This document shows positions 54,351-61,872 of a stretch of DNA of 64,000 nt, piece by piece; positions within the stretch are counted from its first letter, which is position 1; each line of letters begins with the position of its first letter. The position numbers and the translations under genes were made by a program. The notes beneath the pieces were generated by a model. It was given only the letters and a program-made list of their open reading frames with translations, was not told where the DNA came from and made no database searches. The stretch is from Phycisphaerae bacterium (GTDB taxonomy: Bacteria; Planctomycetota; Phycisphaerae; Phycisphaerales; SM1A02). The stretch lies in contig VGXO01000002.1 of NCBI GenBank assembly GCA_016873275.1, positions 80,383 to 144,382 of the forward strand. Direction: 5' to 3'.

Positions 54351-56079
54351 CTCCGGTCGCCGCGCCCGATGGAGCGGCGCGACCCTCGGAGCCGCCGTCG
54401 CGCTCGGGGCGATCGTCGCGATCCTCATGCTGGTGGCGCCGGATCCGGGATGGCGCCGCGCCCTGCGGCGTTCCGCGGCGGTCGAGGCGATCCTTGATCC
54501 CTCGCCGGAGGTCCGGCGCGGGGCGTGGGAGTCGCTCACTGCAGACCTCCGCGACGACCAGTCGCGCGAGGCGACCATCGCGGAGATCGAGGACGTGCTC
54601 GAGGAGCGCCTGCGGACGCACTCGGTTCCCGATCCGGTGCTCGCCGACCTCGCCCGCGAGCTCGCCGGATTCACCGCCTCGCGGTGGGATCGACCGACGG
54701 ACCGAGCGATCCTCGTGAGGTCGATCGAGCTCGCGGCGACGGGCGAGCCGCCGGACGCCGTGCTCGCGACCTTCGCCGTGGAGCGGCTCGCCGCGCTGCC
54801 CGACGGGCTCGCGCTTCCCGTGGCGCCGGAGGTCGCGGCGGCGCTCTGGAGCCGCCTTGATACGCCGATGCAGGCGCGTCTGCTGCCGCGGCTCGCCTCG
54901 CTCGCGGATGGATCGAGGCGGAGGACGCTCGCCCTCCTCGAACCGCCCGTCGATCGCGACCTCGCGGGGCGACTCCTCCTCGCGCGGTGGCTCGTCGACG
55001 GCGATCCGGCGGCGGCGATCGCCCTCGCCTCCGATTCCGCGCTCCACCCGGACCTCCTCGATCGCTCGCGTGCGGCGGCGGTCAGGCTCGATCCTCGCGC
55101 GGCGATCGGCGTGCTCGATGACCTCGACGCCGATCCCGATGCCCCGTGGGCGACGATCCTCGCGCCCGCCTCCGAGGAGCCCGCGGTGCGGGCGGCGATC
55201 GAGCGTCGCGCCGCCGAAGGCGAGCCTGCATCGCGGCGACTCCTCGCACGCATCGACGCCGTCGCGGCAGGCGAGCCCGCCGACGCCGAGGGGCTCGCCG
55301 CCGCGTGGGACCTCCTCGCCGATCCGACGAGTCCCGCCGATCTGCGGCGGGTCGCGGCGCTCCTCCTTCTCGCGGCGACCTCGAGCGAGGACCTGCCGGA
55401 GTCGGCGCTCGCGAGCCTCCTCGAGGGAGCCGTCGCCGGCGAGTCGGGCTCGGTCCTCGCGTCGGCGCTCCTCGCGGAGGCGACCGATCGAACCCGGCTC
55501 GCGTCGGCGTGGCTTCGGAGCCTCGAGGACGACCGCAAGCGGGCCGGCGCGATCCTCGCCGTGCTCATCGACGGTCGATCCGGCGCCGACCTCGCGGCGA
55601 TCGCCCGCACGCAGTCGGGCGCCTCCGATCCGCAGGTCCGCTCGCTGCTTCGCGCCGCGTCCTGGGCGCTCGCCGCGCCGCGCGACTTCGCCGTGCGCGA
55701 TTTCGACCGCGAGTTCGTCCATCGCATCTCCCGCGGCGAGGCGGGCGGGGAGGTCGATCCGGACGTCCTCGCGCTTCGCCTCGCCGCAGGCGAGCCCGCC
55801 GCGGTCGGGGACCTCCTCGCGCTGCCGAGGGAGCCCACGAGCGAGGACCCCGAGGCGATCGCCGGCTGGAGCCGGCGCATGGCGATCCGCTGGCTCCTCG
55901 TCGAGCGGTTCGTGCCGGACCTCGCGGCGGCGCTTGGTCCGCCGCTCGGCGGATCGAGGCGCGGGCGGGCGCTCGAGCGCGACCTCGCGCTCGTCGAGTG
56001 GTGGTCGCTTCGACCCGAGCTCCGCTTCGACCCCTCGCGACGACGGTGGGTGCGGTCGCGATCCTCCTCGGACTTGTGA
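54343..56079 (+). CDS. Membrane-anchored alanine-rich helical protein, unknown
   Basis: A 578-residue protein with one N-terminal transmembrane helix (about 11-33) and then a long, mostly helical body rich in Ala, Leu, Arg, Asp and Glu. The regular spacing of Leu-Leu-Ala and Arg-Arg-Leu helices suggests a HEAT-like solenoid, but no motif is certain. The GTG at 54343 overlaps the uvrA stop, so it is translated from the same message. A GTG at 54313 is an alternative. Its role, if any, in DNA repair is unclear, and it may be linked only by operon layout. Confidence 0.6.
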   Translation: MADSGRRARWSGATLGAAVALGAIVAILMLVAPDPGWRRALRRSAAVEAILDPSPEVRRGAWESLTADLRDDQSREATIAEIEDVLEERLRTHSVPDPVLADLARELAGFTASRWDRPTDRAILVRSIELAATGEPPDAVLATFAVERLAALPDGLALPVAPEVAAALWSRLDTPMQARLLPRLASLADGSRRRTLALLEPPVDRDLAGRLLLARWLVDGDPAAAIALASDSALHPDLLDRSRAAAVRLDPRAAIGVLDDLDADPDAPWATILAPASEEPAVRAAIERRAAEGEPASRRLLARIDAVAAGEPADAEGLAAAWDLLADPTSPADLRRVAALLLLAATSSEDLPESALASLLEGAVAGESGSVLASALLAEATDRTRLASAWLRSLEDDRKRAGAILAVLIDGRSGADLAAIARTQSGASDPQVRSLLRAASWALAAPRDFAVRDFDREFVHRISRGEAGGEVDPDVLALRLAAGEPAAVGDLLALPREPTSEDPEAIAGWSRRMAIRWLLVERFVPDLAAALGPPLGGSRRGRALERDLALVEWWSLRPELRFDPSRRRWVRSRSSSDL

Positions 56080-56134
56080 CGGGCCCGCGAACCTCGGAAG
56101 ATCTCCCGGCGACATCCCCTCCTCGAGACCCGCG

Positions 56135-56551
56135 ATGCCCGAACCCGGCTTCAACACCTCCCTCCGCGTGCTGATGACCCCACAGGACACCAACCATCAG
56201 GGGACGGTCTTCGGAGGCGTGATCCTCTCGCGGGTCGACCAGGCGGCGTACCTCGAGGCGCGACGCCACGGGCAGCACCGCTGGGTGACCGTCTGCATGG
56301 AGCGCATCGAGTTCAAGGCGCCGATCTGGACCGGCGACATCGTGGACTTCGACACCAAGACCGAGGCGACCGGACGGAGCTCGGTGACGGTGAAGGTCGA
56401 GGTCTTCGCGGAGCGCTACGCGACCCGCGACCGCGTCGCGGTGACCGAGGCGATGGTGAAGATGGTGGCGGTGAACGCCGCCGGGCAGTCGATCGACTTC
56501 CGAGGCGCCCCCACCGTCGGCGCGTCGGTCGCTCCGGAGCGGCGCGGATGA
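56135..56551 (+). CDS. Acyl-CoA thioesterase (YciA-like hotdog)
   Basis: A 138-residue single hotdog-fold protein. Asn-His-Gln-Gly-Thr-Val-Phe-Gly-Gly-Val-Ile-Leu-Ser-Arg-Val-Asp holds the conserved Asn, Gly and catalytic Asp of YciA/BFIT-type acyl-CoA thioesterases. Later Arg-Ile-Glu-Phe-Lys-Ala-Pro and Thr-Glu-Ala-Met-Val-Lys-Met-Val-Ala-Val complete the signature. It hydrolyses acyl-CoA thioesters, with specificity unknown. The stop overlaps purN (ATGA). Confidence 0.88.
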   Translation: MPEPGFNTSLRVLMTPQDTNHQGTVFGGVILSRVDQAAYLEARRHGQHRWVTVCMERIEFKAPIWTGDIVDFDTKTEATGRSSVTVKVEVFAERYATRDRVAVTEAMVKMVAVNAAGQSIDFRGAPTVGASVAPERRG

Positions 56552-57186
56552 TCCGCCGCCTCGGCGGGCTCGTCTCCGGCGGCGGTCGCACCGTCGCGAA
56601 CCTGCTCGAGCGGATCGAGCGGGACCGGATCCCGGCGCGGATCGAGGTGGTGATCGCCCATCGCGAGGACATCGCGGCGGTGCCGCGGCTTCGCGCCCTC
56701 GGGCTCCGGGTCGAGGTGATCCCCGCGCCGCGCAGCGGGGTCGTCGGCGAGGATGACCTCGGCGACCGCATCGACGCGATGCTCGAGTCCTGCGGCGTGG
56801 ACCTGGTGCTCCTCGCCGGCTACCTGCGGCGGTTCCGCGTGGGTCGCCGCTGGATCGACCGGGCGATCAACATCCACCCGGCGCTCCTTCCGGACTTCGG
56901 CGGTCCCGGCTTCTACGGGCTCCGCGTGCACCAGGCGGTGCTCGCCGCGGGGCGCCGGGAGTCGGGCTGCACCGTGCATTGGGTGGACGAGCGCTACGAC
57001 CACGGCGAGGTGATCCTCCAGCGGCGCTGCGCCGTGCTTCCCGGCGACACCCCGGAGTCGCTCGCGGCGCGGGTCTTCGCCGAGGAGCGCGAGGCGCTGC
57101 CGGAGGCGGTGAGGCGGATCGCCCTCGGGCTTCGTCCGACCGCGGCGCGAGGCGCCGACCGATCCGGCGGCGATCGCCCGCGCTGA
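56548..57186 (+). CDS. purN: Phosphoribosylglycinamide formyltransferase
   Basis: A 212-residue enzyme that transfers a formyl group from 10-formyltetrahydrofolate to GAR in purine synthesis. The catalytic set is visible: Asn108 and His110 in Ile-Asn-Ile-His-Pro-Ala-Leu-Leu-Pro and Asp151 in Glu-Arg-Tyr-Asp-His-Gly. The N-terminal Val-Ser-Gly-Gly-Gly-Arg-Thr-Val-Ala-Asn-Leu is the substrate phosphate site. Overlap with the thioesterase gene indicates a shared message. Confidence 0.93.
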   Translation: MIRRLGGLVSGGGRTVANLLERIERDRIPARIEVVIAHREDIAAVPRLRALGLRVEVIPAPRSGVVGEDDLGDRIDAMLESCGVDLVLLAGYLRRFRVGRRWIDRAINIHPALLPDFGGPGFYGLRVHQAVLAAGRRESGCTVHWVDERYDHGEVILQRRCAVLPGDTPESLAARVFAEEREALPEAVRRIALGLRPTAARGADRSGGDRPR

Positions 57187-57246
57187 TTGGCGTCAATCCG
57201 CGGCGTCGCGGTTGCCCCCGCGCCACCTCGGCGCCACCATGACGTC

Positions 57247-58725
57247 GTGACCAGGGTGCTTCTTCGATCGACGGTGCTCGCGGGGCTCCTCGCCCTCGGC
57301 ATCGCCCCGCCGGTCGCCGGCGCCGACGACCGCGAGGAGCGGGTGATCGAGGCGTTCGGTCGCGGCGACCTCGCGACGGCGGAGCGGCTCCTCGAGGAGC
57401 TCCTCGCGGCGGATCCGGGCCATCCGGAGCACCTCTACAACCTCGCCTGCGCCCGAAGCCTCCGCGGCGACCAGGAGGACGCGGCGCGGCGCCTGCTCGA
57501 GGCGGTCGACGCGGGCTTCCGCGATCGGCGGATCATCGAGGAGGACCCGGACCTCGCGGCGCTCCGCGCCCATGCGGCGTTCGCCGCGGTCCGCGAGGTC
57601 CTCGACCGGACCGGCGACCGCCCCAACGCGGACGCGGCGCGGTCGAGCCTCGCCGCATGGCTCGACCGCTTCGGGCCGAGCCGCTACCGGGTCGAGGAGG
57701 ACCGCGAGCGCTCGCTCGTGATCGCCACCTCGCTCGGCGAGGCGTCGCACCGCGAGATGATCGAGATGCTCGATGCGCAGGCGGACCATCAGGTCCGGAC
57801 GCTCTTCGGCAGGCACCCCGAGCATCCGGTGCTCCTCGTCGTCGCCACGCCCGAGGACGCGGCGCGGTTCTTCGCGAGCAGCACCACCGCCGGTCTCTAC
57901 GATCACGCCCGCCGGCGGCTCGTGACCCGGGACATCGGCGAGAGCCTCCGGCACGAGTTCACGCACCTGCTCCATCACGCCCAGATGGAGCGGCTCGGGC
58001 AGAAGCATCCGATCTGGATCCAGGAGGGGCTCGCCTCGCTCTACGAGGCGTACGTGCTCGCGCCGGACGGCTCGATCGAGTTCACCCCGAACAGCCGCCA
58101 CAACGTCGCCTTCCGCGCCACCCGCGCGGGCGCGATGCGTCCGTGGTCGGAGGTGCTCGCCCTCGATCCCAAGGGATTCATGAAGGAGGCGAACCGCCTC
58201 TATCCGCAGGTCCGCTCGATGTTCGAGTTCATCGACGCCGAGGCGGGTCTGCCGCGGTTCTGGGAGGCGTACCTCCGGACCTACTCCCAGCGCCCCGACG
58301 GCTCGGCGGCACTCGAGGAGGTGCTCGGCGAGGACCTCGCGGCGCTCGACAAGCGGTGGAAGAGGTGGGTGGTCGAGCGGGGCGGGATCGACGACAGCGT
58401 CCGACCAGGGGATGCATCGCTCGGGATCGAGGGCGAGGACCTGCCCGACGGGGTGAAGGTGACGCGGATCCTGCCGAGCTCCGCCGCGAGCGCCGCCGGC
58501 GTCCGGCGCGGCGACGTCCTCCTCGCGATCGACGAGGCGCCGATCCGGAGCGGTCGCGAGATGCTGCTTGCGATCGCCGCCCGGCGCGTCGGCGAGACGG
58601 TCTCCCTTCGCCTGCGTCGCGGCGCCGGGACGATCGAGCTCGCCGCGGTCCTCCGCCCGCTCCCGCGCGGCGCGACCGGCACCGGGATCTCGCCCCCCTC
58701 GCGCGACCGCGGCGCCGATCGTTGA
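57247..58725 (+). CDS. Secreted metallopeptidase-like protein with TPR and PDZ domains
   Basis: A 492-residue protein. After a signal peptide (residues 1 to about 25) there is a TPR-like helical part near 30-110. Residues about 160-370 form a gluzincin-type domain with His-Glu-Phe-Thr-His-Leu-Leu-His-His and, 30 residues later, Gln-Glu-Gly-Leu-Ala-Ser, which supplies the third zinc ligand. A PDZ domain is near 395-480 with Ser-Leu-Gly-Ile and Gly-Val-Arg-Arg-Gly-Asp-Val-Leu. It is probably an extracytoplasmic zinc peptidase. The GTG at 57247 gives a proper signal peptide; the TTG at 57187 does not. Confidence 0.8.
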   Translation: MTRVLLRSTVLAGLLALGIAPPVAGADDREERVIEAFGRGDLATAERLLEELLAADPGHPEHLYNLACARSLRGDQEDAARRLLEAVDAGFRDRRIIEEDPDLAALRAHAAFAAVREVLDRTGDRPNADAARSSLAAWLDRFGPSRYRVEEDRERSLVIATSLGEASHREMIEMLDAQADHQVRTLFGRHPEHPVLLVVATPEDAARFFASSTTAGLYDHARRRLVTRDIGESLRHEFTHLLHHAQMERLGQKHPIWIQEGLASLYEAYVLAPDGSIEFTPNSRHNVAFRATRAGAMRPWSEVLALDPKGFMKEANRLYPQVRSMFEFIDAEAGLPRFWEAYLRTYSQRPDGSAALEEVLGEDLAALDKRWKRWVVERGGIDDSVRPGDASLGIEGEDLPDGVKVTRILPSSAASAAGVRRGDVLLAIDEAPIRSGREMLLAIAARRVGETVSLRLRRGAGTIELAAVLRPLPRGATGTGISPPSRDRGADR

Positions 58726-58749
58726 TGCGGCGGGTCGGCGGAGTAGACT
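58722..58749 (+). promoter_or_regulatory. Putative promoter of the DUF502-hpf group
   Basis: TTGATG at 58722-58727 and TAGACT at 58744-58749 are 16 bases apart, and the ATG at 58778 follows with a short leader. Confidence 0.5.
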
Positions 58750-58777
58750 TCGCCCGCCGCCCGACCCGGACCACGCC

Positions 58778-59656
58778 ATGCAGGCCAGCAGGCCTCGTTC
58801 CCCCTCGAAGTCCTTCAAGATCTTCTTCCTGCGGGGTCTGGTGGTCCTGCTGCCATCGGTGCTGACGCTCTGGCTCCTCGTCGCGGTCTACCGGTTCCTC
58901 GACAACTCGATCGCGGCGCCGATCAACGGCTGGGTGCGGTGGGCGATCGTCGAGCTCGACCGCCAAGTGCCGCTGCTTCCCTCGGCGTTCGACCCGACGC
59001 CCTCCGAGGTGCAGGCGGAGTTCGCGGCGCTCGCGGGCACCAAGCGGCAGGTGACCGCCGAGCAGGCGATGCAGATCCTTCGTGCACGGGACTTCCGCGC
59101 GTGGTGGGAGGAGAAGTGGTACCTCAACCTCGTCGGTCTCGTGATCGCGATCGTCGGCGTCTGGCTCGCCGGTCGCCTCGTCGGCGGGATCATCGGGCGC
59201 TCGCTCTACCGGCGGCTCGAGCAGGTGCTGACCTCCGTCCCGGTGATCAAGCACGTCTACCCGCACGTGAAGCAGGTGGTCGACTTCATCCTCTCCGACG
59301 AGCGTCCCATCAAGTTCAACCGCGTCGTCGCGGTGCAGTACCCCCGCCCGGGCATCTGGTCGATCGGGCTCGTCACCGGCGACGGGCTGAAGGCGGTCCG
59401 CGGGCTCGCCGGCGACTCGGTCACGGTGTTCATCCCGAGCTCCCCCACGCCCTTCACCGGCTACACGATGACCGTTCCTCGCAAGGATGCCGTCGAGTTG
59501 CCGATGACCATCGACGAGGCGCTCCGCTACCTCGTCACCGCGGGCGTGCTCGCGCCCGGTCGGGATTCGACCGCCCCCGCGGCGTCCCCGACCCTGCCCA
59601 TCCCCACCTCCTCGGAGAACGAGCCGTGCAAGTCAACATCACCGGTCGGCACCTGA
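58778..59656 (+). CDS. DUF502-family membrane protein
   Basis: A 292-residue protein with two hydrophobic segments, near residues 17-45 and 115-140, the family's typical anchor. Between them lies a soluble region of about 70 residues. Family marks are Leu-Arg-Gly-Leu-Val-Val-Leu-Leu-Pro and Pro-Val-Ile-Lys-His-Val-Tyr with Gln-Val-Val-Asp. Later Val-Thr-Val-Phe-Ile-Pro-Ser-Ser-Pro-Thr-Pro-Phe-Thr-Gly is conserved. Function is unknown. Its 3' end overlaps the hpf start by 31 bases, in a different frame. Confidence 0.82.
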   Translation: MQASRPRSPSKSFKIFFLRGLVVLLPSVLTLWLLVAVYRFLDNSIAAPINGWVRWAIVELDRQVPLLPSAFDPTPSEVQAEFAALAGTKRQVTAEQAMQILRARDFRAWWEEKWYLNLVGLVIAIVGVWLAGRLVGGIIGRSLYRRLEQVLTSVPVIKHVYPHVKQVVDFILSDERPIKFNRVVAVQYPRPGIWSIGLVTGDGLKAVRGLAGDSVTVFIPSSPTPFTGYTMTVPRKDAVELPMTIDEALRYLVTAGVLAPGRDSTAPAASPTLPIPTSSENEPCKSTSPVGT

Positions 59657-59922
59657 CCATCACCCCGCCGATCGAGGAGTACATCCGCAAGAAGACCGAG
59701 CGGATCCTGCGCCACTTCGACCGCGTGCAGGAGATCCGCGTCGTCGCGGAGAAGCTGGCGAACGAGTATCACGTGGAGATCCTGACCGACGTCGAGCACC
59801 ACAAGGACTTCGTCGCCAACGGGACCCACGAGGACCTCTACGCGTGCGTGGACATCACCGTCGATCGGGCGGTGCGGCAACTGACCGACTGGAAGGAGAA
59901 GCTGCGCCAGCACAAGCACTGA
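59626..59922 (+). CDS. hpf: Ribosome hibernation promoting factor (short form)
   Basis: A 98-residue protein with the HPF/YfiA pattern: Val-Asn-Ile-Thr-Gly-Arg-His-Leu, Ile-Arg-Lys-Lys-Thr-Glu-Arg-Ile-Leu-Arg-His-Phe, and Asp-Leu-Tyr-Ala-Cys-Val-Asp near the end. It binds 30S ribosomes and pairs or silences them in starvation. The short length matches HPF rather than the long ribosome-associated form. A GTG start with GGAG ahead sits inside the DUF502 3' end. It precedes the PTS genes, as hpf does near rpoN in many bacteria, though rpoN is absent here. Confidence 0.9.
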   Translation: MQVNITGRHLTITPPIEEYIRKKTERILRHFDRVQEIRVVAEKLANEYHVEILTDVEHHKDFVANGTHEDLYACVDITVDRAVRQLTDWKEKLRQHKH

Positions 59923-59938
59923 GCGCAGGACGAACACC

Positions 59939-60415
59939 ATGAGATTCCGAGAGATCGTGGTCGAGAAGGCGGTGATTCCCAAGCTCGCCTCCACCAAGCG
60001 CGACGAGGCGATCGCCGAGCTGGTGGACGCGCTGGTCGCGGCGAAGACCATCGCCAAGAAGGAGCGCGACGAGTTCCTGAAGGCGGTGATCGCCCGCGAG
60101 AAGCGCGGCTCGACCGGCTTCGGGCACGGCGTCGCGGTGCCGCACGTGAAGAGCCCGACGGTCGAGCGGCTCGCCGTCGCGATCGGCATCAGCCCCGATG
60201 GGGTGGACTTCAACGCCCTCGACCGCAAGCCGGTCCACTCGATCTTCCTGCTCCTCAGTCCGGAGCATCGACCGGAGGATCACCTCGAGGCGATGGAGCT
60301 GATCTTCGGGCAGCTCCGCCACGAGCGGTTCCGGAACTTCCTCCGGCAGGCGACCACCACCGCGGCGGTGATCACCCTGCTCGAGGAGGCCGACGCGAGC
60401 CGTCCCGCCCGCTGA
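59939..60415 (+). CDS. ptsN: PTS EIIA-like protein (PtsN/EIIA-Ntr type)
   Basis: A 158-residue protein of the fructose/mannitol EIIA fold. The phosphorylated residue is His69 in Gly-His-Gly-Val-Ala-Val-Pro-His. Gly-Ser-Thr-Gly-Phe precedes it. The gene order hpf-ptsN-ptsH is that of the nitrogen-PTS locus, where EIIA-Ntr is a regulator rather than a sugar carrier. No transport EIIBC is near, which favours the regulatory call. Confidence 0.88.
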   Translation: MRFREIVVEKAVIPKLASTKRDEAIAELVDALVAAKTIAKKERDEFLKAVIAREKRGSTGFGHGVAVPHVKSPTVERLAVAIGISPDGVDFNALDRKPVHSIFLLLSPEHRPEDHLEAMELIFGQLRHERFRNFLRQATTTAAVITLLEEADASRPAR

Positions 60416-60467
60416 CCGCTTCCCGACTCGACGCCCTCCGCCTCCCTCCGGAGCCACGGATCTCCTC

Positions 60468-60740
60468 GTGCCTTCGATCCGCGTGACCATCGCGAACCGG
60501 CTTGGTCTGCACGCCCGACCGGCGACCGCGTTCGCGCAGACCGCGGGCGGCTTCTCCGCGTCGGTGAAGGTCCGGCGCACCGATGGTCAGGAGTGGGTGG
60601 ACGGCAAGAGCATCATGCAGATGCTGATGCTCGCGGCGACCGCGGGCACGGTCCTCGAGATCGCGACCGAGGGCGGCGACGCCGCCGACGCCGCGAACGC
60701 GCTGCGGGCGCTGGTCGAGCGGCAGTTCGACGAGGACTGA
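60468..60740 (+). CDS. ptsH: Phosphocarrier protein HPr / NPr
   Basis: A 90-residue protein with the active His15 in Asn-Arg-Leu-Gly-Leu-His-Ala-Arg-Pro, and Ser48 in Gly-Lys-Ser-Ile-Met-Gln-Met, which matches the regulatory Ser46 site. It accepts phosphate from enzyme I and would pass it to EIIA. A GTG start follows 52 bases after ptsN. Enzyme I is not in the window. The Ser site raises the possibility of control by an HPr kinase, which is inference. Confidence 0.92.
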   Translation: MPSIRVTIANRLGLHARPATAFAQTAGGFSASVKVRRTDGQEWVDGKSIMQMLMLAATAGTVLEIATEGGDAADAANALRALVERQFDED

Positions 60741-60744
60741 CCGC

Positions 60745-61734
60745 TCAGCCCACCCGCTCGAGCGAGGTCTCCCGCTCCATCAGCGAGCGGAGCGCCTGCC
60801 TCGGGGCGAGCCCCTCGAAGAGGACGGCGTGCACCGCCGCCGAGATCGGCATCTCGACGCCGGTCCGCTCGGCGAGGCTGCGGATCGACCGCGAGGTCTC
60901 GACGCCCTCGACGACCGACCTCGTCGCCCGAAGGTGCGCCGCGAGCGACTCGCCCCGCCCGATCGCCTCGCCGCAGGAGCGGTTGCGACCCTCGGGACTG
61001 AAGCAGGTGGTGGCGAGGTCGCCGACGCCCGCGATCCCGAAGAAGGTCTCCGCCCGCGCCCCGAGCGCCGAGCCGAGCCGGACGATCTCGGCGAGACCGC
61101 GGGCAAGCAGCGCGCTCTTCGCGTTCACGCCGGCGCCGAGACCGTCGAGGAGCCCCGCCGCGATCGCGATCACGTTCTTGGCGGCGCCGGCGATCTCGAC
61201 CCCGAGCGGGTCATGCCCGGCGTAGACCCGGACCCATGGCGCCCGGAACGTCCGCCGCACGAGGTCCGCGAGCGCCGGATCGTCGGAAGCGGCGATCATC
61301 GCCGCAGGGAGGCGGCGGGCGAGCTCCGAGGCGATGGTCGGTCCGGAGAGCACGCCGATCGGCACCGCGCCGCGGCACGCCCGCAGGATCTCGCTCGGTC
61401 GAGCGAGGCTCGCGACCTCGATCCCCTTCGAGACGCTGACCACCGGAGTCGGGGCGGAGGGGAACCGCCTCCAGACCTCGCGGAGGTGCTGGACCGGAAT
61501 CGCGCTCACGAGAAGGGTCGCGTCCTCGATCGCGCGAACGGGGTCCTCCTCGACCTCGACCTCCTCGGGGAGCTCGACCTCGGGAAGCCGCGGGGAGGCA
61601 CGGGTCGCCCGCAGCGTCGCCACCGCGTCGGCGAAGGGACCCCAGAGGCGCACGGCGTGCCCCGTCTCGACGAGCTGCGCCGCGAGGACGAGCCCCATCT
61701 GACCATCACCGACGATGGCGATCCGCTCGGGCAT
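60745..61734 (-). CDS. gpsA: NAD(P)+-dependent glycerol-3-phosphate dehydrogenase
   Basis: A 329-residue enzyme making sn-glycerol 3-phosphate for lipid synthesis. The Rossmann start Ile-Ala-Ile-Val-Gly-Asp-Gly-Gln-Met-Gly and Val-Ser-Lys-Gly-Ile-Glu are present, as are Leu-Ser-Gly-Pro-Thr-Ile-Ala and Ala-Ala-Lys-Asn-Val-Ile-Ala with the catalytic Lys. Gly-Asp-Leu-Ala-Thr-Thr-Cys and Arg-Asn-Arg-Ser-Cys-Gly complete the pattern. It is transcribed alone and is convergent with ptsH, only four bases apart. Confidence 0.95.
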   Translation of the reverse strand: MPERIAIVGDGQMGLVLAAQLVETGHAVRLWGPFADAVATLRATRASPRLPEVELPEEVEVEEDPVRAIEDATLLVSAIPVQHLREVWRRFPSAPTPVVSVSKGIEVASLARPSEILRACRGAVPIGVLSGPTIASELARRLPAAMIAASDDPALADLVRRTFRAPWVRVYAGHDPLGVEIAGAAKNVIAIAAGLLDGLGAGVNAKSALLARGLAEIVRLGSALGARAETFFGIAGVGDLATTCFSPEGRNRSCGEAIGRGESLAAHLRATRSVVEGVETSRSIRSLAERTGVEMPISAAVHAVLFEGLAPRQALRSLMERETSLERVG

Positions 61735-61742
61735 GGGGGGCG

Positions 61743-61748
61743 ACTATA
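61743..61748 (-). promoter_or_regulatory. -10 element of gpsA, near-leaderless
   Basis: On the minus strand TATAGT ends eight bases before the gpsA ATG at 61734. With normal spacing the start site would fall at or one or two bases before the ATG, implying a leaderless or nearly leaderless message. No good -35 is seen. Confidence 0.5.
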
Positions 61749-61822
61749 CGACGAGCCACCCGCCGGACCGGCGGCTCGCGCGAGGGACCAGACCGGCGGG
61801 CGGGCGGCGTCGCGCCCTCTGC

Positions 61823-61828
61823 TAGTCT
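61823..61828 (+). promoter_or_regulatory. Possible -10 element of the P-type ATPase gene
   Basis: TAGTCT, about 45 bases before the ATG at 61873. The leader contains CAGGAG; no -35 is recognisable. Confidence 0.35.
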
Positions 61829-61872
61829 TGCCCGGTCCGCCGGACCACTCGACCGCCAGGAGCCGTCCCGAG

